In this document: positions 11,201 to 17,976 of the stretch, piece after piece
Layout: each line of letters opens with the position of its first letter
Numbering within the stretch: the stretch's first letter is position 1
NCBI RefSeq assembly: GCF_018271975.1
Contig: NZ_JAGUCN010000023.1
Coordinates: 17,166-81,165, forward strand
Source of the DNA: Carboxylicivirga mesophila
Lineage (GTDB): Bacteria > Bacteroidota > Bacteroidia > Bacteroidales > Marinilabiliaceae
Length of the DNA: 64,000 nucleotides
Direction of reading: 5' to 3'
Made by a program: the position numbers and the translations under genes
The notes under the pieces: generated by a model
Databases searched by the model: none
What the model was told of the DNA's origin: nothing
What the model saw: the letters and a program-made list of their open reading frames with translations, nothing else

Positions 11201-12364
11201 GTTCCGGGCAATAACTATTTTGGCGATGTATCATTTGAATACCAGGTGTGTGACGGCGATGGCGATTGTGCATCGGCTAGTGTGACGGTGACTATTCTTC
11301 CGGTGAATGATGTCCCAACGTTATTATCCGATGTGGCGACTGTTAACCAGGATGAAGTGCTGGATGGAGCCAATCTGTTAAGTAACGATACGGATCCGGA
11401 AAACGATGAATTGACCATCAATACAACACCGGTTGTTGATGTAACCAATGGTACCTTGGTAATTAATACCGATGGAACCTATACGTATACACCTGTTCAG
11501 GGCTTCTTTGGTGAGGATGGCTTTACATACGAGGCCTGCGATAATGGTAGTCCGGCTTTGTGCTCAAGTGCCAGTGTTCAAATCATTGTTGCAGAAAAGA
11601 AGGTGGTTAATGAAGCTCCAACCGCTGTTGATGATGTGTTTGAAACAGGGCGTAACCAAGTATTGGAAGGATTTTCTGTTTTGGATAACGATACAGATAA
11701 AGAAGGAAATACGCTGTATGTAACTACAGTGCCACTGGTAAGACCTGGCAATGGAACAGTAACTATGGAGGTGGATGGAACATTCGTTTACACGCCTGAT
11801 GCCGACTTCATAGGTATAGACTCATTTACCTACCAGGTATGCGACGATGGTAGTCCGAGCGAATGTGCTACAGCTACAGTAACGATCTCAGTGGTGATAA
11901 AAGATAGTGATGAAGATCTGATTCCGGACGATATTGAAGGTGATGATGACCCGGATAATGACGGGGTGCCTAACTATCTGGATGATGACTCGGATGGCGA
12001 TGGTTACAGTGACAAGGAAGAAGGTATTGGCGATTGCGACAATGATGAGGTGCCTGACTATCTGGATACCGATTTGTGTTATGATGAGTATCCGCTATCC
12101 AAAGGCTTTTCACCCAATGGTGATGGCATTAATGACATGTATGAAATACCATGGTTAGGTCAGTTTACAGAGGTGAGCATAGAGGTATTCAACCGCTGGG
12201 GAAATGTAGTCTATACAGCCGATAGGTATTTGAATGATTGGGATGGCACATCCAATGCAGGTTTCTCTATTGGTGATGAGTTGCCTGTTGGTACCTACTT
12301 CTACATCATTAATGTTAAGGACACCAAGCAAGTGTTGAAAGGGTATATCTATTTAAATCGATAA
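2228..12364 (+). CDS. Giant Calx-beta surface adhesin with gliding-type (type B) T9SS C-terminal domain
   Basis: A 3378-residue secreted protein, probably a cell-surface adhesin or gliding-motility filament. The start is ATG with a signal peptide ending LPFITFAQ. Order of parts: a unique N-terminal region to about residue 530; a cadherin-like domain near 540-640; two Ig-like domains near 735-890; cadherin/VCBS-type domains about 980-1295; 15 Calx-beta modules about 1298-2931, each about 109 residues and ending in DND/DED-like linkers; three tandem cadherin/VCBS-type domains about 2940-3220; a thrombospondin-type-3 Asp-rich calcium segment about 3225-3280; and a C-terminal CHU_C/gliding domain beginning GFSPNGDGIND (about 3290-3378). 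The type B domain marks export by the type IX system with a PorP/SprF partner, encoded immediately downstream. Calx-beta and TSP3 units predict calcium-stiffened rods. The substrate or partner bound cannot be told. The repeats could cause assembly errors. Confidence 0.93.
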   Translation: MRIRKTVLLIVYLLPFITFAQEGTKQFMPNSTDRLWLEIYRADDKYFATQSATDKERLYVYLNAGEKMHFGMHMANYSEGNASRTSVRVLDESGNVVFSERRFPSSGAGYISSYTEAVAGPEGVILNGATISDGDGYTPYIYEAQSTGNHYIEFETWRWDYNAGSNNQLRRRRFALEFFDVTVTDATNNVITNPGQPNVSAGRLWSKGWAFTTTSYTDYPVKADFFVFTADEFVNKVQYEMKPYSFNFVANSYGVSLDVNDNVIEKAQSQDGDLTNTSDISEYRIFLNDPDREVWQNTALPPPAVKVWFDDNLIYDYDYNRQPQELALEPSAITLEKNNVSCPFESITMFKIETNIDGFATVLLDLDGNGYSTAGNDKALQLELKIGTNYVLWDFTNDNGSEVADGSYTATATFLGRGPAHFPLYDVESLSGISTYSIRPFNKLGPTLYWDDTQISSWGDPTGNGSMDETLQKQLTINNHIPRVWIYDSNNTAYNGNGTTMNSWFNAIDLGMPLINFDVTTGTTKCVNGEAPVLGDIHLVAGIDEVISFNLTDFTDKYYDPNDLELTEIQILTLPANGILRLSGVPITAGQVILASQISNITYTPPSGFGGKYTFEFTASNGTNYALQSSIVNLVSNSAPSINAISDQTICTNEGLLSFPIVIGDAETPADDLTVIAYSHDQNAVENSGISLSGTGASRQLNVVPIPDQSGYAIIYVLVDDGYSQSIEEFALHIGPSVLFTGDVSVCVGGTLSLTAEEVGASYIWKKGETVLSTAQNLTVSNLTLADAGTYSLSVAKSGCSITKQFEVSIAPIVSFTGDVALCVGEDLSLSADETVATTYTWKRGTSVIGSSKVLAKTDVRLADNGSDYTLEVTKEGCSNASAPFTISVVNVLDNSLIVQGSQVVENVAGTVTIQSAEQDVVYTVYNSSNTPVASGTGSDADLTLNVSETFLTVGNNTFTISGDNGNCTVDLVNNASITVNGLPTVSSQVVSTDEDIPYAGNLLTGTTDDDGGNLSAETTPVTPPVNGSVTILANGNYTYTPNPNFNGADSFTFRICDDQTPNACVTADVSITVNAVNDAPVLSDVSINATEDVDYIFTATDFTAAYTDEEGESMVKIQITGLPNAAAGELQLTGNPVILNQEIDLADISSLKFVPVANWNGATSFQWNASDGAAYATTGAAVNLSVAAQDDIPSIINGTATVSEDAANNTIFFDINDQLTGTDNDVDGEKISYSILSGNTSNAFKVDAGTGEVAVNTSSAIDYESLTSYSLVIRASDVNGGFDDLVLTINVQNSDSDVVLTVANTSLTEGDAGSSNMVFTVTASENVAANLSFDFAIAEATASYPEDYSTESGSAMIALGSNTTTFSVPVVGDAVVEPDETFTVTLNNLSVGSVASSATGTIIDNDNASLSIANASASEGDGQIAFDVTLNGAVQGGVTVGYNLTDQTANSGSDYNGASGTVVLSGVDGQTLQVVVPLSDDNVVEPIETFTVALNTANTAIDASDTAIGSITDNDGQATLTIVNQTVDENGSAVFTIAVDKAVQGGFTVNYNATDGSAIEGTDFTVTGSSLTFAGTEAEAHDFNVTGIDDAIVEGSETFIINLSTANPLINSDDTATGTVIDNDVAVVTVGDVTVTEGGDANFTVTLNKAVAGGMVITYDLTDNTAEKGVDYLEPADRTLTFAGAAGESHNFTVTTQNDNVVEQSEEFTVSLSSSNPLVGADDVATATITDNDGTAAVTVSNVTVAEGDNAQFTLTLDKAVQGGVAINYSTNNGTAIAGEDYTAASGSVVFAGTAGESKTITIATLEDAVVEEDEDFTLTFSEAHALVDVTGSATATITNDDGQATISIANASFNENGTGTFALVADKAVQGGYSVNYSFEDGSAVAGLDFDDEVTPVSFAGTPNESKEISVAGIDDALLEGPETFAIRLSSSNALVVANGAAQGTINDNDAAAITIDDVTINEHEIATFTIKLDNAVQGGFTVDYAFSHGSATVGDDFTTTSLPLAFAGNIGETHSFDVDINDDNIVESSENFTVTITSSNALVDDSDTATGNILDNDGPANVTVANVIVAEGERAEVVLLLDKAVQGGFTVDCSTADGTATAESDYETSAEAIVFVGTLNETQSFFIDGLTDVVVEETENFTVTFSTLSALVNVQASSLVNITDDDGQAKVTVENITMNENGSGTFTLTADKAVQGGYALSYSFIDGTASGGVDYNNAGGNIVFAGTEGETKDVIVASINDDIVEVSEIFTIQLSTLNALVDASDNATATIVDEDNATLVIDDAQVTEDGTLSFTVTLSQAVDGGTSVTCNFIDMSATGGSDYDNEPQELVFAGTEGETKTFNVTLTDDQMVETDEIFRLQLSSSNALVDASQTAIGTILNNDGVATVTIADVAISEADKAQVKLVVDKAVQGGFNISYATANGTAMSVSDYTSVVDVLTFDGTVNQERIIEINTIDDAVVENAENYVVNYTSNSGLVTVPAFNTITIADNDGTATLAVSSVSVTEGGSQLVTLAVDKAVQGGFEVSYQFVDNETSGVSDYEAAGDPLVFNGTPGESVTFEVSALNDDLVEGNETFNIVYTPSVAAVQAPDASLITIIDEDSANLTIEDVTANEDETMTFTVSLNREVAGGLVVDYTLTPQSATAGDDYTNILDGQLTFIGGANETQSFTVDLNDDNVVEGSETFIVSLSSQNALVGDDDSAIGTIVDNDGTATVTVADITVNESQQAIFTLEADKAVQGGFSIAYQTTPGTASNDDFVPASGDIAFAGTLLESQIITINLEDDDVVEADEQFALALNTASSLVNVVASVNAKINDNDGVVSLSVEDISFEENATGQFVVKADKAIEGGFELNYSFLDVSATGGVDYDNTPNTIYFAGNAGEEQVITVAGIDDNDVEADETFTLQLTSSNALVDATILATATITDNEIPNKVPVANADNFSTDEDVALQSMDVLANDANLEDGNIMVSVVAQPTNALVSVNPDNTLKLVPGNNYFGDVSFEYQVCDGDGDCASASVTVTILPVNDVPTLLSDVATVNQDEVLDGANLLSNDTDPENDELTINTTPVVDVTNGTLVINTDGTYTYTPVQGFFGEDGFTYEACDNGSPALCSSASVQIIVAEKKVVNEAPTAVDDVFETGRNQVLEGFSVLDNDTDKEGNTLYVTTVPLVRPGNGTVTMEVDGTFVYTPDADFIGIDSFTYQVCDDGSPSECATATVTISVVIKDSDEDLIPDDIEGDDDPDNDGVPNYLDDDSDGDGYSDKEEGIGDCDNDEVPDYLDTDLCYDEYPLSKGFSPNGDGINDMYEIPWLGQFTEVSIEVFNRWGNVVYTADRYLNDWDGTSNAGFSIGDELPVGTYFYIINVKDTKQVLKGYIYLNR
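6119..11018 (+). repeat. Array of 15 Calx-beta-encoding repeats with three-module periodicity
   Basis: In-frame tandem repeats of about 327 bases. Most modules carry DKAVQGGF or a close variant, and an acidic VVE.DE.F strand. Modules 3, 6, 9, 12 and 15 start at 6779, 7760, 8738, 9716 and 10694, i.e. every 978-981 bases. They resemble each other more than their neighbours (an ENG..TF....DKAVQGG class with a following F.D.SA stretch). Modules 4, 7, 10, 13 and modules 5, 8, 11, 14 form two further classes. Modules 1 and 2 fit less clearly. Alignment was by eye. Confidence 0.85.
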
Positions 12365-12383
12365 CTGATAATACAATACAGAA

Positions 12384-13322
12384 ATGAAGATGATGAAATT
12401 ATTTAAGATTGCATTGGCTTGCTCACTGGTTGTTTTATCAGTAAGTGTAAAAGCTCAGCAAGAGCCATTATATACGCAGTATATGTTTAATACTATGTCG
12501 GTCAATCCGGCTTATACGGGCACACAGGATGCTTTAGAAGCGGTGTTTCTGTCGCGTATGCAATGGACGGGTTTTGATGGAGCACCACGTACTTATTCAT
12601 TTGCCGCGCATACGCCGTTTACGCAGCACGATATGGGTATTGGAGTGGCTTTGGTGGCCGATAAGGTAGGTCCTGTCAATAACTTTTATTTCAATGTAAA
12701 TTATGCCTACAGAGTTAACCTGACTGATGATTTAAAACTGTCGATGGGTATCAAGGGTGGATTTTATAACTACCACGTAGGGTTGGATAATCTGTTGCTT
12801 GATGCTAATTCAATCGATCCCTCTTTTCAGGGACAGGTGGAGCGCAAATTTCAGCCTAATTTGGGCGCTGGTTTGTACATCTACGACGAACGTTTATATG
12901 CAGGAATATCAGTACCTAAGTTATTTCAATCAGAGATTAATCCTGAGGAGGCACAGCAAGATGCTTTGGCTGTTTTAAAACGTCATTATTACATCATGGC
13001 CGGTTATCTGTTTACCATCAATGATGACTTTAAGCTCCGACCTTCATTCATCAATAAATTTGTTGAAGGAGCACCGCCATCAACTGACATCACTGCTCAG
13101 ATGGTGTATCAGGATATGTATTGGCTGGGTCTGACATATCGTTTGGGCGATGCATTGGCTTTTATGGCAAATGTCAATGTAACTGAAGAATTGATGATTG
13201 GTTACTCCTACGATTTCTCAGTATCTAACCTGGGGAATTACAATAGTGGGAGTCACGAAATTATGCTGAGTTACCGCTATGGAGGTTTTGTAAAATCAAA
13301 ACGAACAAGACGATTACGTTAA
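12384..13322 (+). CDS. PorP/SprF family type IX secretion outer-membrane protein
   Basis: An outer-membrane beta-barrel-like protein of 312 residues needed for delivery or anchoring of its cognate type IX substrate. It has a signal peptide ending VSVKAQ, then the family hallmark QEPLYTQYMFNTMSVNPAYT, followed by SRMQWTGFDGAPRTYSF. The C-terminus MLSYRYGGF is also typical of the family. It starts 19 bases after the giant adhesin stop codon and is followed by a strong terminator, so the two form an operon. Bacteroidota commonly pair SprB-like substrates carrying type B C-terminal domains with a private SprF-like protein, which is the inferred relation here. Family assignment is firm; the pairing is inferred from adjacency. 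Confidence 0.93.
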   Translation: MKMMKLFKIALACSLVVLSVSVKAQQEPLYTQYMFNTMSVNPAYTGTQDALEAVFLSRMQWTGFDGAPRTYSFAAHTPFTQHDMGIGVALVADKVGPVNNFYFNVNYAYRVNLTDDLKLSMGIKGGFYNYHVGLDNLLLDANSIDPSFQGQVERKFQPNLGAGLYIYDERLYAGISVPKLFQSEINPEEAQQDALAVLKRHYYIMAGYLFTINDDFKLRPSFINKFVEGAPPSTDITAQMVYQDMYWLGLTYRLGDALAFMANVNVTEELMIGYSYDFSVSNLGNYNSGSHEIMLSYRYGGFVKSKRTRRLR

Positions 13323-13349
13323 GTCAACTAATCGGGAGCTATGAATAGC

Positions 13350-13376
13350 AGCCGGCTAACCTTAGCCGGCTTTTTT
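13350..13376 (+). terminator. Terminator after the adhesin/PorP operon
   Basis: Perfect 8-bp stem AGCCGGCT (13350-13357) and AGCCGGCT (13364-13371), 6-base loop, then six T. Confidence 0.9.
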
Positions 13377-13391
13377 ATGGATAGATAAATA

Positions 13392-14483
13392 CTATAACTC
13401 CATCAGTATTGCATTAATGCCTTGCCAGAACTGAATATGAAACTGCATGCTCTCTTCATCCAGGAAATCCGATAATAATTTCGGCTGCCCCTCAGGATGA
13501 AACGTGTACTTTTTGGATCTTAAATAGAATTGAGAGCGTTCTGGATGAAACTGTACGCCAAATACATTGGGGTAGTGTGCATGGAACATTCCTTCAATGA
13601 TTTTTCCATCGGTAGAGGTTGCACCAATAACAAAGCCTTTACCCAGCGTTTCAACAGCTTGGTGGTGGTAGCTGTTTATCGTTGGTCGTGATTCGGGCTC
13701 TATACTCGCCAGGCTTGGAAAAAAATAATCCTTAAATACGATTTGATGGAAACTAGAACCAGCCAATTGCTTACCCTCGTGGATCGGCATTTTAGCATAG
13801 AAATTGCGGTGTATCTCTTCTGATGTAAGGTGTTCAAGTCCCATTGTTTCGTCACCATTAAATATTTCGCTTGGTATATCCTGAATGAGCGTACCACCGG
13901 TGGCCACATTCATCGATTGCATGCCCAGGCAGATGCCAAATACCAGGTAATTGGTGTTTTGCTCAATCAAAGGGTTATAGTCGCTGTTCTGGTAGCCACC
14001 CAGCAGGTGATAAAGAAAGGAGATTTCGAAATAATGGCGGAAAGGATCGGTAACTGCTGTGCGTTTATGCGGAAGTTCGTTGTAGATAGACGCGGGGATA
14101 TCAGGACCGCCGAAGAAGATGATACCTTCGCTCTCGTCAAATAGTTGTTGAAAAGTTTGAGAGCAGGCATTATGGCAAAACAGGCTGTCTGCGAATAGAG
14201 TATCTGTTAGTTGGTAAAGTTGCAAATTAATGCCATGTATGGTATCCAGCATAAGCTGCGACTGGCTGTAGTCATAAGTTTCATCTTTATGGTATATGCC
14301 CACCAGTTCAATGCTATTTAGGTCAATTAGTTGATGCTGATGAAGTGTTGAAATAACCTCAATGGTGCTGGTGGTCGGATGAGCCAGAAGCAAGCGTTTA
14401 TTCAGATGATCAGGCAGGGGGCTTAATAATTGAGCACTCAGGTTGAAGGAGCAGAGCAGTAACAGGAGGGTTTGGATTTTCAT
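13392..14483 (-). CDS. Exported class-I glutamine amidotransferase-like (peptidase C26-like) protein
   Basis: About 363 residues from the ATG at 14483, whose product begins with a signal peptide (MKIQTLLLLLCSFNLSAQ). The nucleophile elbow FGICLGMQSMN holds the Cys of class-I amidotransferases, and FGVQFHPERSQF supplies the partner His and Glu. YHHQAVETLG matches gamma-glutamyl-gamma-aminobutyrate hydrolase-type members. The family hydrolyses gamma-glutamyl amides, but export makes PuuD-like polyamine catabolism unlikely; the substrate is unknown. An upstream in-frame TTG at 14513 would overlap a TACTTTAG promoter-like element, so the ATG is preferred. It is monocistronic, convergent with the PorP gene. 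Confidence 0.8.
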   Translation of the reverse strand: MKIQTLLLLLCSFNLSAQLLSPLPDHLNKRLLLAHPTTSTIEVISTLHQHQLIDLNSIELVGIYHKDETYDYSQSQLMLDTIHGINLQLYQLTDTLFADSLFCHNACSQTFQQLFDESEGIIFFGGPDIPASIYNELPHKRTAVTDPFRHYFEISFLYHLLGGYQNSDYNPLIEQNTNYLVFGICLGMQSMNVATGGTLIQDIPSEIFNGDETMGLEHLTSEEIHRNFYAKMPIHEGKQLAGSSFHQIVFKDYFFPSLASIEPESRPTINSYHHQAVETLGKGFVIGATSTDGKIIEGMFHAHYPNVFGVQFHPERSQFYLRSKKYTFHPEGQPKLLSDFLDEESMQFHIQFWQGINAILMEL

Positions 14484-14597
14484 AACATGCTGTTTTGAAC
14501 AGCTAAAGTACAAAAAAAAGCGACTGTCATAGATTTGATGACAGTCGCCTTAAGCAATAATTAATTGTATTTCATAGATTGATTGGGATGTATATCT

Positions 14598-16634
14598 TTA
14601 TATAGATTCATACTCATCGTCTACCGATTTAGTATTCTCTTCAATATCAATCTGAATACCTTCGGCCATTTTTTCTTCATTCGCAACTTTAGCTGATTTC
14701 TTTTTGCCTGCCTTTAATGTAGCCTGGCGCGGTGAAGTTTCTTTCGTTTTGAAGAATGAAACTGTTTCTTTCATTTGAGCTGCCTGTGAAGATAACTCTT
14801 CAGCGGTTGATGCTAGCTCTTCTGATGATGCAGCATTTTCCTGTGTAATATTGGCTAATTGCTGTACGCCAGAATTGATTTGCGTCACACCGGCACTCTG
14901 TTCTTCACTTGAAATATTAATTTCCTCAACCAGTTGAGCCGTTTTTTGAATTTCGGGCACTAATGTTTTAAGCATATTACCCGATTTCTCAGCAATATCA
15001 ACACTTGTAGCTGCCAGTTCTGTTATTTCGCGGGCAGCACGTTGAGTTTGTTCGGCCAGTTTTCTTACCTCACTGGCAACAACGGCAAAACCTTTCCCAT
15101 TCTCACCTGCTCTGGCAGCCTCCACAGCAGCGTTAATGGCCAGTAAATCTGTTTTATGTGAGATGTCGTTGATGATGAATATCTTCTCTGCAATTTGTTT
15201 AATGGCTCTGTTGGATTCATCTACTGCCAGCTGGCCTTCATTCATTTCCCGTGCAGTTTTATTAGCTATTTGCTCGGTGCGTTTTGCATTATCAGCGTTT
15301 TGCGAAATACTGCTGGTCATTTCTTCAATAGATGATGAAATTTCTTCACTTGAAGCCGCCTGCTCCGAAGAACCCGAAGATAATTGCTCCGATGAAGTAC
15401 TCAACTGATTACTGACAGTTGCAAAATTATCAGAGGCTATCATTATTTCCTCAATAATAATTTTCAGTCGGTTCACCATTTGAATGAGTGCATCATCCAG
15501 CTCGCCTTCAAATTCATCTTCATTCATCGAGTCCAGCACAAGCAAGTTACCTTTCGACACCTCGGTGGCTACCGTTACGCTTTTGCGCAGTTTATTAATC
15601 ATTAGTTGCACATCTTTCAGCAGCTTGCCAATCTCATCTTGATTCTTGATTTCAACATTTTGTGAAAAGTCACCATGGGCCACTGCATTAACGGCATCCT
15701 GTGCAGCATGTAATCCGTTTTGAATGGTTGAAAGAATCACGATAAGCAGGCTGATGGTTGCTACTAAAAAGAAGATAATGAGAACAATGATGTTTCGAAT
15801 GGTGGCATTGATTGATTGCTCACTTTCATTTTCAATGGCAACAACAATGGCATCAATGGCAGGTTCTGTTTTGTGTATAGTAGCCCGCAATTGTCCTTTA
15901 ATGCCTTCTGTCTCACTCAACCCAATTCGTTCGTCAATACTGATGATGTTATTAAAGGCCTGCTGGTAGTTCTTTAATCGCATGGTCAGTATGTCTTTCT
16001 TGCTTTCGGTTAGTTGCTTACTGCTTTTTATCTGTTTAATGAAAGCATCAACAGCATCATTTAACTTTTTCTGGTAAGAAATATCCTTTCTAAGCAGATA
16101 ATCTTTTTCATGTTTACGCAATAGCAATTGTTGGGCTGCTATAAATGATGCGTCGTTGTAATTCTCTTCCAGTGCTTTAACGGCTGTTCGCATTTCGCCA
16201 ATACGCCCGTAGTCCTTAAGGCCCCGCTGGGTGAGAAGTTGTACCAGGCTATCAAAGTGTTTGTCGTATTCTTCAAAATCGGCTTTTAATTCCTGCAGGT
16301 TGTTAACTAGGTTGAATTCTTCAATATAACGGCTTTCCTGAAGAGTTTGCAGTGTTTTTAGGTTATCTTGCTTTACCTCATGAAAGGCGTTCAGGTATTT
16401 GCTCTGTCCGGTTTCAAAATAATCATAACTGATTAAATCCCTCAGCATGAAGTCCTTTTCTGATTTACGCATTTTAAGCATGTTCTCTTGCAGTTGTTTT
16501 GCATAGGCAAGATGCTCGTGCAATGTATCAATCTTATTAAAAGAAAGGTACGTCATTGTACCAATGATTAATAGTACCAAAGCGATAGCTGCAATAAGCC
16601 CTATTAGCTTTTGTCTGATAGTAAAATTTCCCAT
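14598..16634 (-). CDS. Methyl-accepting chemotaxis protein with HBM-like sensor
   Basis: A transmembrane chemoreceptor of 678 residues. TM1 is about residues 9-29. A long helical periplasmic domain of about 30-275 contains two K-x-E-K-D-F/Y-x-L-R stretches ([20 protein letters not shown]), typical of helical bimodular (HBM) sensors. TM2 is about 280-305. HAMP follows at about 306-360, then an MCP signalling coiled coil with the conserved hairpin tip [19 protein letters not shown] receptors of other bacteria bind organic acids such as TCA intermediates; that this one does is inference. There is no C-terminal NWETF-type CheR tether. No che genes lie nearby, so it must signal to a cluster elsewhere. 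It has an acidic C-terminal tail after residue 640. Confidence 0.9.
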   Translation of the reverse strand: MGNFTIRQKLIGLIAAIALVLLIIGTMTYLSFNKIDTLHEHLAYAKQLQENMLKMRKSEKDFMLRDLISYDYFETGQSKYLNAFHEVKQDNLKTLQTLQESRYIEEFNLVNNLQELKADFEEYDKHFDSLVQLLTQRGLKDYGRIGEMRTAVKALEENYNDASFIAAQQLLLRKHEKDYLLRKDISYQKKLNDAVDAFIKQIKSSKQLTESKKDILTMRLKNYQQAFNNIISIDERIGLSETEGIKGQLRATIHKTEPAIDAIVVAIENESEQSINATIRNIIVLIIFFLVATISLLIVILSTIQNGLHAAQDAVNAVAHGDFSQNVEIKNQDEIGKLLKDVQLMINKLRKSVTVATEVSKGNLLVLDSMNEDEFEGELDDALIQMVNRLKIIIEEIMIASDNFATVSNQLSTSSEQLSSGSSEQAASSEEISSSIEEMTSSISQNADNAKRTEQIANKTAREMNEGQLAVDESNRAIKQIAEKIFIINDISHKTDLLAINAAVEAARAGENGKGFAVVASEVRKLAEQTQRAAREITELAATSVDIAEKSGNMLKTLVPEIQKTAQLVEEINISSEEQSAGVTQINSGVQQLANITQENAASSEELASTAEELSSQAAQMKETVSFFKTKETSPRQATLKAGKKKSAKVANEEKMAEGIQIDIEENTKSVDDEYESI

Positions 16635-17034
16635 TTCCCAATTTGTTTTCAGGCAGTGCCTGATGAATTCCCTATTTAATCCTTTTGTCCTTGAAACGGA
16701 TTACGATTACGCTTGGTTTCATCAATTTTGCCATTGTTAAGTCTTAATATCGAAACAATAAAAGACCTCAATGTCTTTAAAGCTTATCTGTAATGGTTTG
16801 TGTCATCTTCATAGTTCTAATGTTAAATTTTATAACTTAACAGTATGTTCCTAAGAAACATGACTAAAATCACGTTTAGTTGCATTTTTATTGATTGTCT
16901 GCGGGAAACAATCGACCAGCAATAGCAACTTTTGATAGAAATAAGTGCAACTGAAAACAAAAGGCGAAGCTATCGGTTATTTACAATAACAATTTAAACT
17001 CTTAAGATATCGCTAATTAAAATCGAATTACCCT
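16635..17034. other. 400-base divergent intergenic region
   Basis: AT-rich region between the divergent MCP gene and sucD. It should carry both promoters, but no clear TTG...TAnnTTTG pair was found on either strand. An inverted repeat GATTGT (16893-16898)/ACAATC (16908-16913) with a 9-base loop is the only structure seen. No gene. Confidence 0.5.
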
Positions 17035-17907
17035 ATGAGCGTAATAGTTAATAAAAACTCTAAAGTAATAGTTCAGGGATTTACCGGCAGTGAAGGAACA
17101 TTTCATGCTACCCAGATGATTGAATATGGAACTCAGGTGGTGGGAGGTGTGACGCCAGGTAAAGGAGGTACTCAACACTTAAATCTACCGGTATTTGATA
17201 CGGTTGCTGAGGCTGTTGAAAAAGTTAAGGCTGATGTGTCAGTGATTTTTGTTCCACCGGCCTTTGCGGCTGATGCTATTATGGAAGCGGCTGATGCAGG
17301 CATAAAAGTCATCATAGCTATTACCGAAGGGATTCCTACCAATGATATGGTAAGGGCTAAAGATTATTTAAAAGATAAAGCAGCCATACTGGTTGGACCT
17401 AACTGCCCGGGTGTAATAACAGCCGAAGAATGCAAAGTAGGTATTATGCCTGGCTTTATTTTTAAGAAAGGAAGAGTAGGTGTGGTGTCAAAATCAGGCA
17501 CATTAACCTATGAGGCGGCTGATCAGATAGTGAAGTCCGGTTTGGGTATTTCAACAGCTATTGGTATCGGAGGCGATCCGGTAATTGGTACTACTACTAA
17601 AGAGGCAGTGGAGCTGTTTATGAATGATCCTGAAACAGATGCTATCATCATGATAGGTGAAATAGGCGGAACCATGGAAGCTGATGCTGCCCGTTGGATT
17701 AAAGAAAATGGTACTAAGCCAGTAGTTGGGTTTATTGCAGGACAAACAGCTCCTAAGGGGCGTCGTATGGGACATGCGGGTGCTATTATTGGCGGCAAAG
17801 ATGATACGGCTGCAGCCAAGATGGCCATCATGCGCGAGTGTGGTATTCACGTGGTTGAATCGCCGGCTGATTTGGGTGCCACTGTAGTAAATGCCTTAGC
17901 TAACTAG
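17035..17907 (+). CDS. sucD: Succinyl-CoA synthetase alpha subunit
   Basis: The 290-residue ADP/GDP-forming succinate-CoA ligase alpha subunit. It interconverts succinyl-CoA and succinate with substrate-level phosphorylation. The N-terminal CoA-binding Rossmann domain has [19 protein letters not shown] and [17 protein letters not shown] and the phosphohistidine loop [13 protein letters not shown] (His about 247) are intact. Length is normal for the family. The beta subunit gene sucC is not adjacent: the neighbours are two minus-strand chemoreceptors, so sucC must be elsewhere or upstream of the window. A strong terminator follows. Confidence 0.95.
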   Translation: MSVIVNKNSKVIVQGFTGSEGTFHATQMIEYGTQVVGGVTPGKGGTQHLNLPVFDTVAEAVEKVKADVSVIFVPPAFAADAIMEAADAGIKVIIAITEGIPTNDMVRAKDYLKDKAAILVGPNCPGVITAEECKVGIMPGFIFKKGRVGVVSKSGTLTYEAADQIVKSGLGISTAIGIGGDPVIGTTTKEAVELFMNDPETDAIIMIGEIGGTMEADAARWIKENGTKPVVGFIAGQTAPKGRRMGHAGAIIGGKDDTAAAKMAIMRECGIHVVESPADLGATVVNALAN

Positions 17908-17930
17908 TTATAGCCAAAAAATATAATGAA

Positions 17931-17959
17931 AAGTACCATAGTCATATGGTACTTTTTTT
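17931..17959 (+). terminator. Terminator after sucD, possibly shared by convergent genes
   Basis: Perfect 10-bp stem AAGTACCATA (17931-17940) and TATGGTACTT (17945-17954), loop GTCA, then T7. An A-rich stretch before the stem could let it also end the minus-strand MCP transcript. Confidence 0.9.
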
Positions 17960-17976
17960 ATTGCTTCAAATCGTGA

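Noticed and set aside
6034..11448. A series of 65-117-codon open frames on the minus strand opposite the Calx-beta repeats
   Set aside because: They recur at the repeat period and arise from the codon bias of the Asp/Thr/Val-rich plus-strand protein; none has a plausible protein sequence or start signal.
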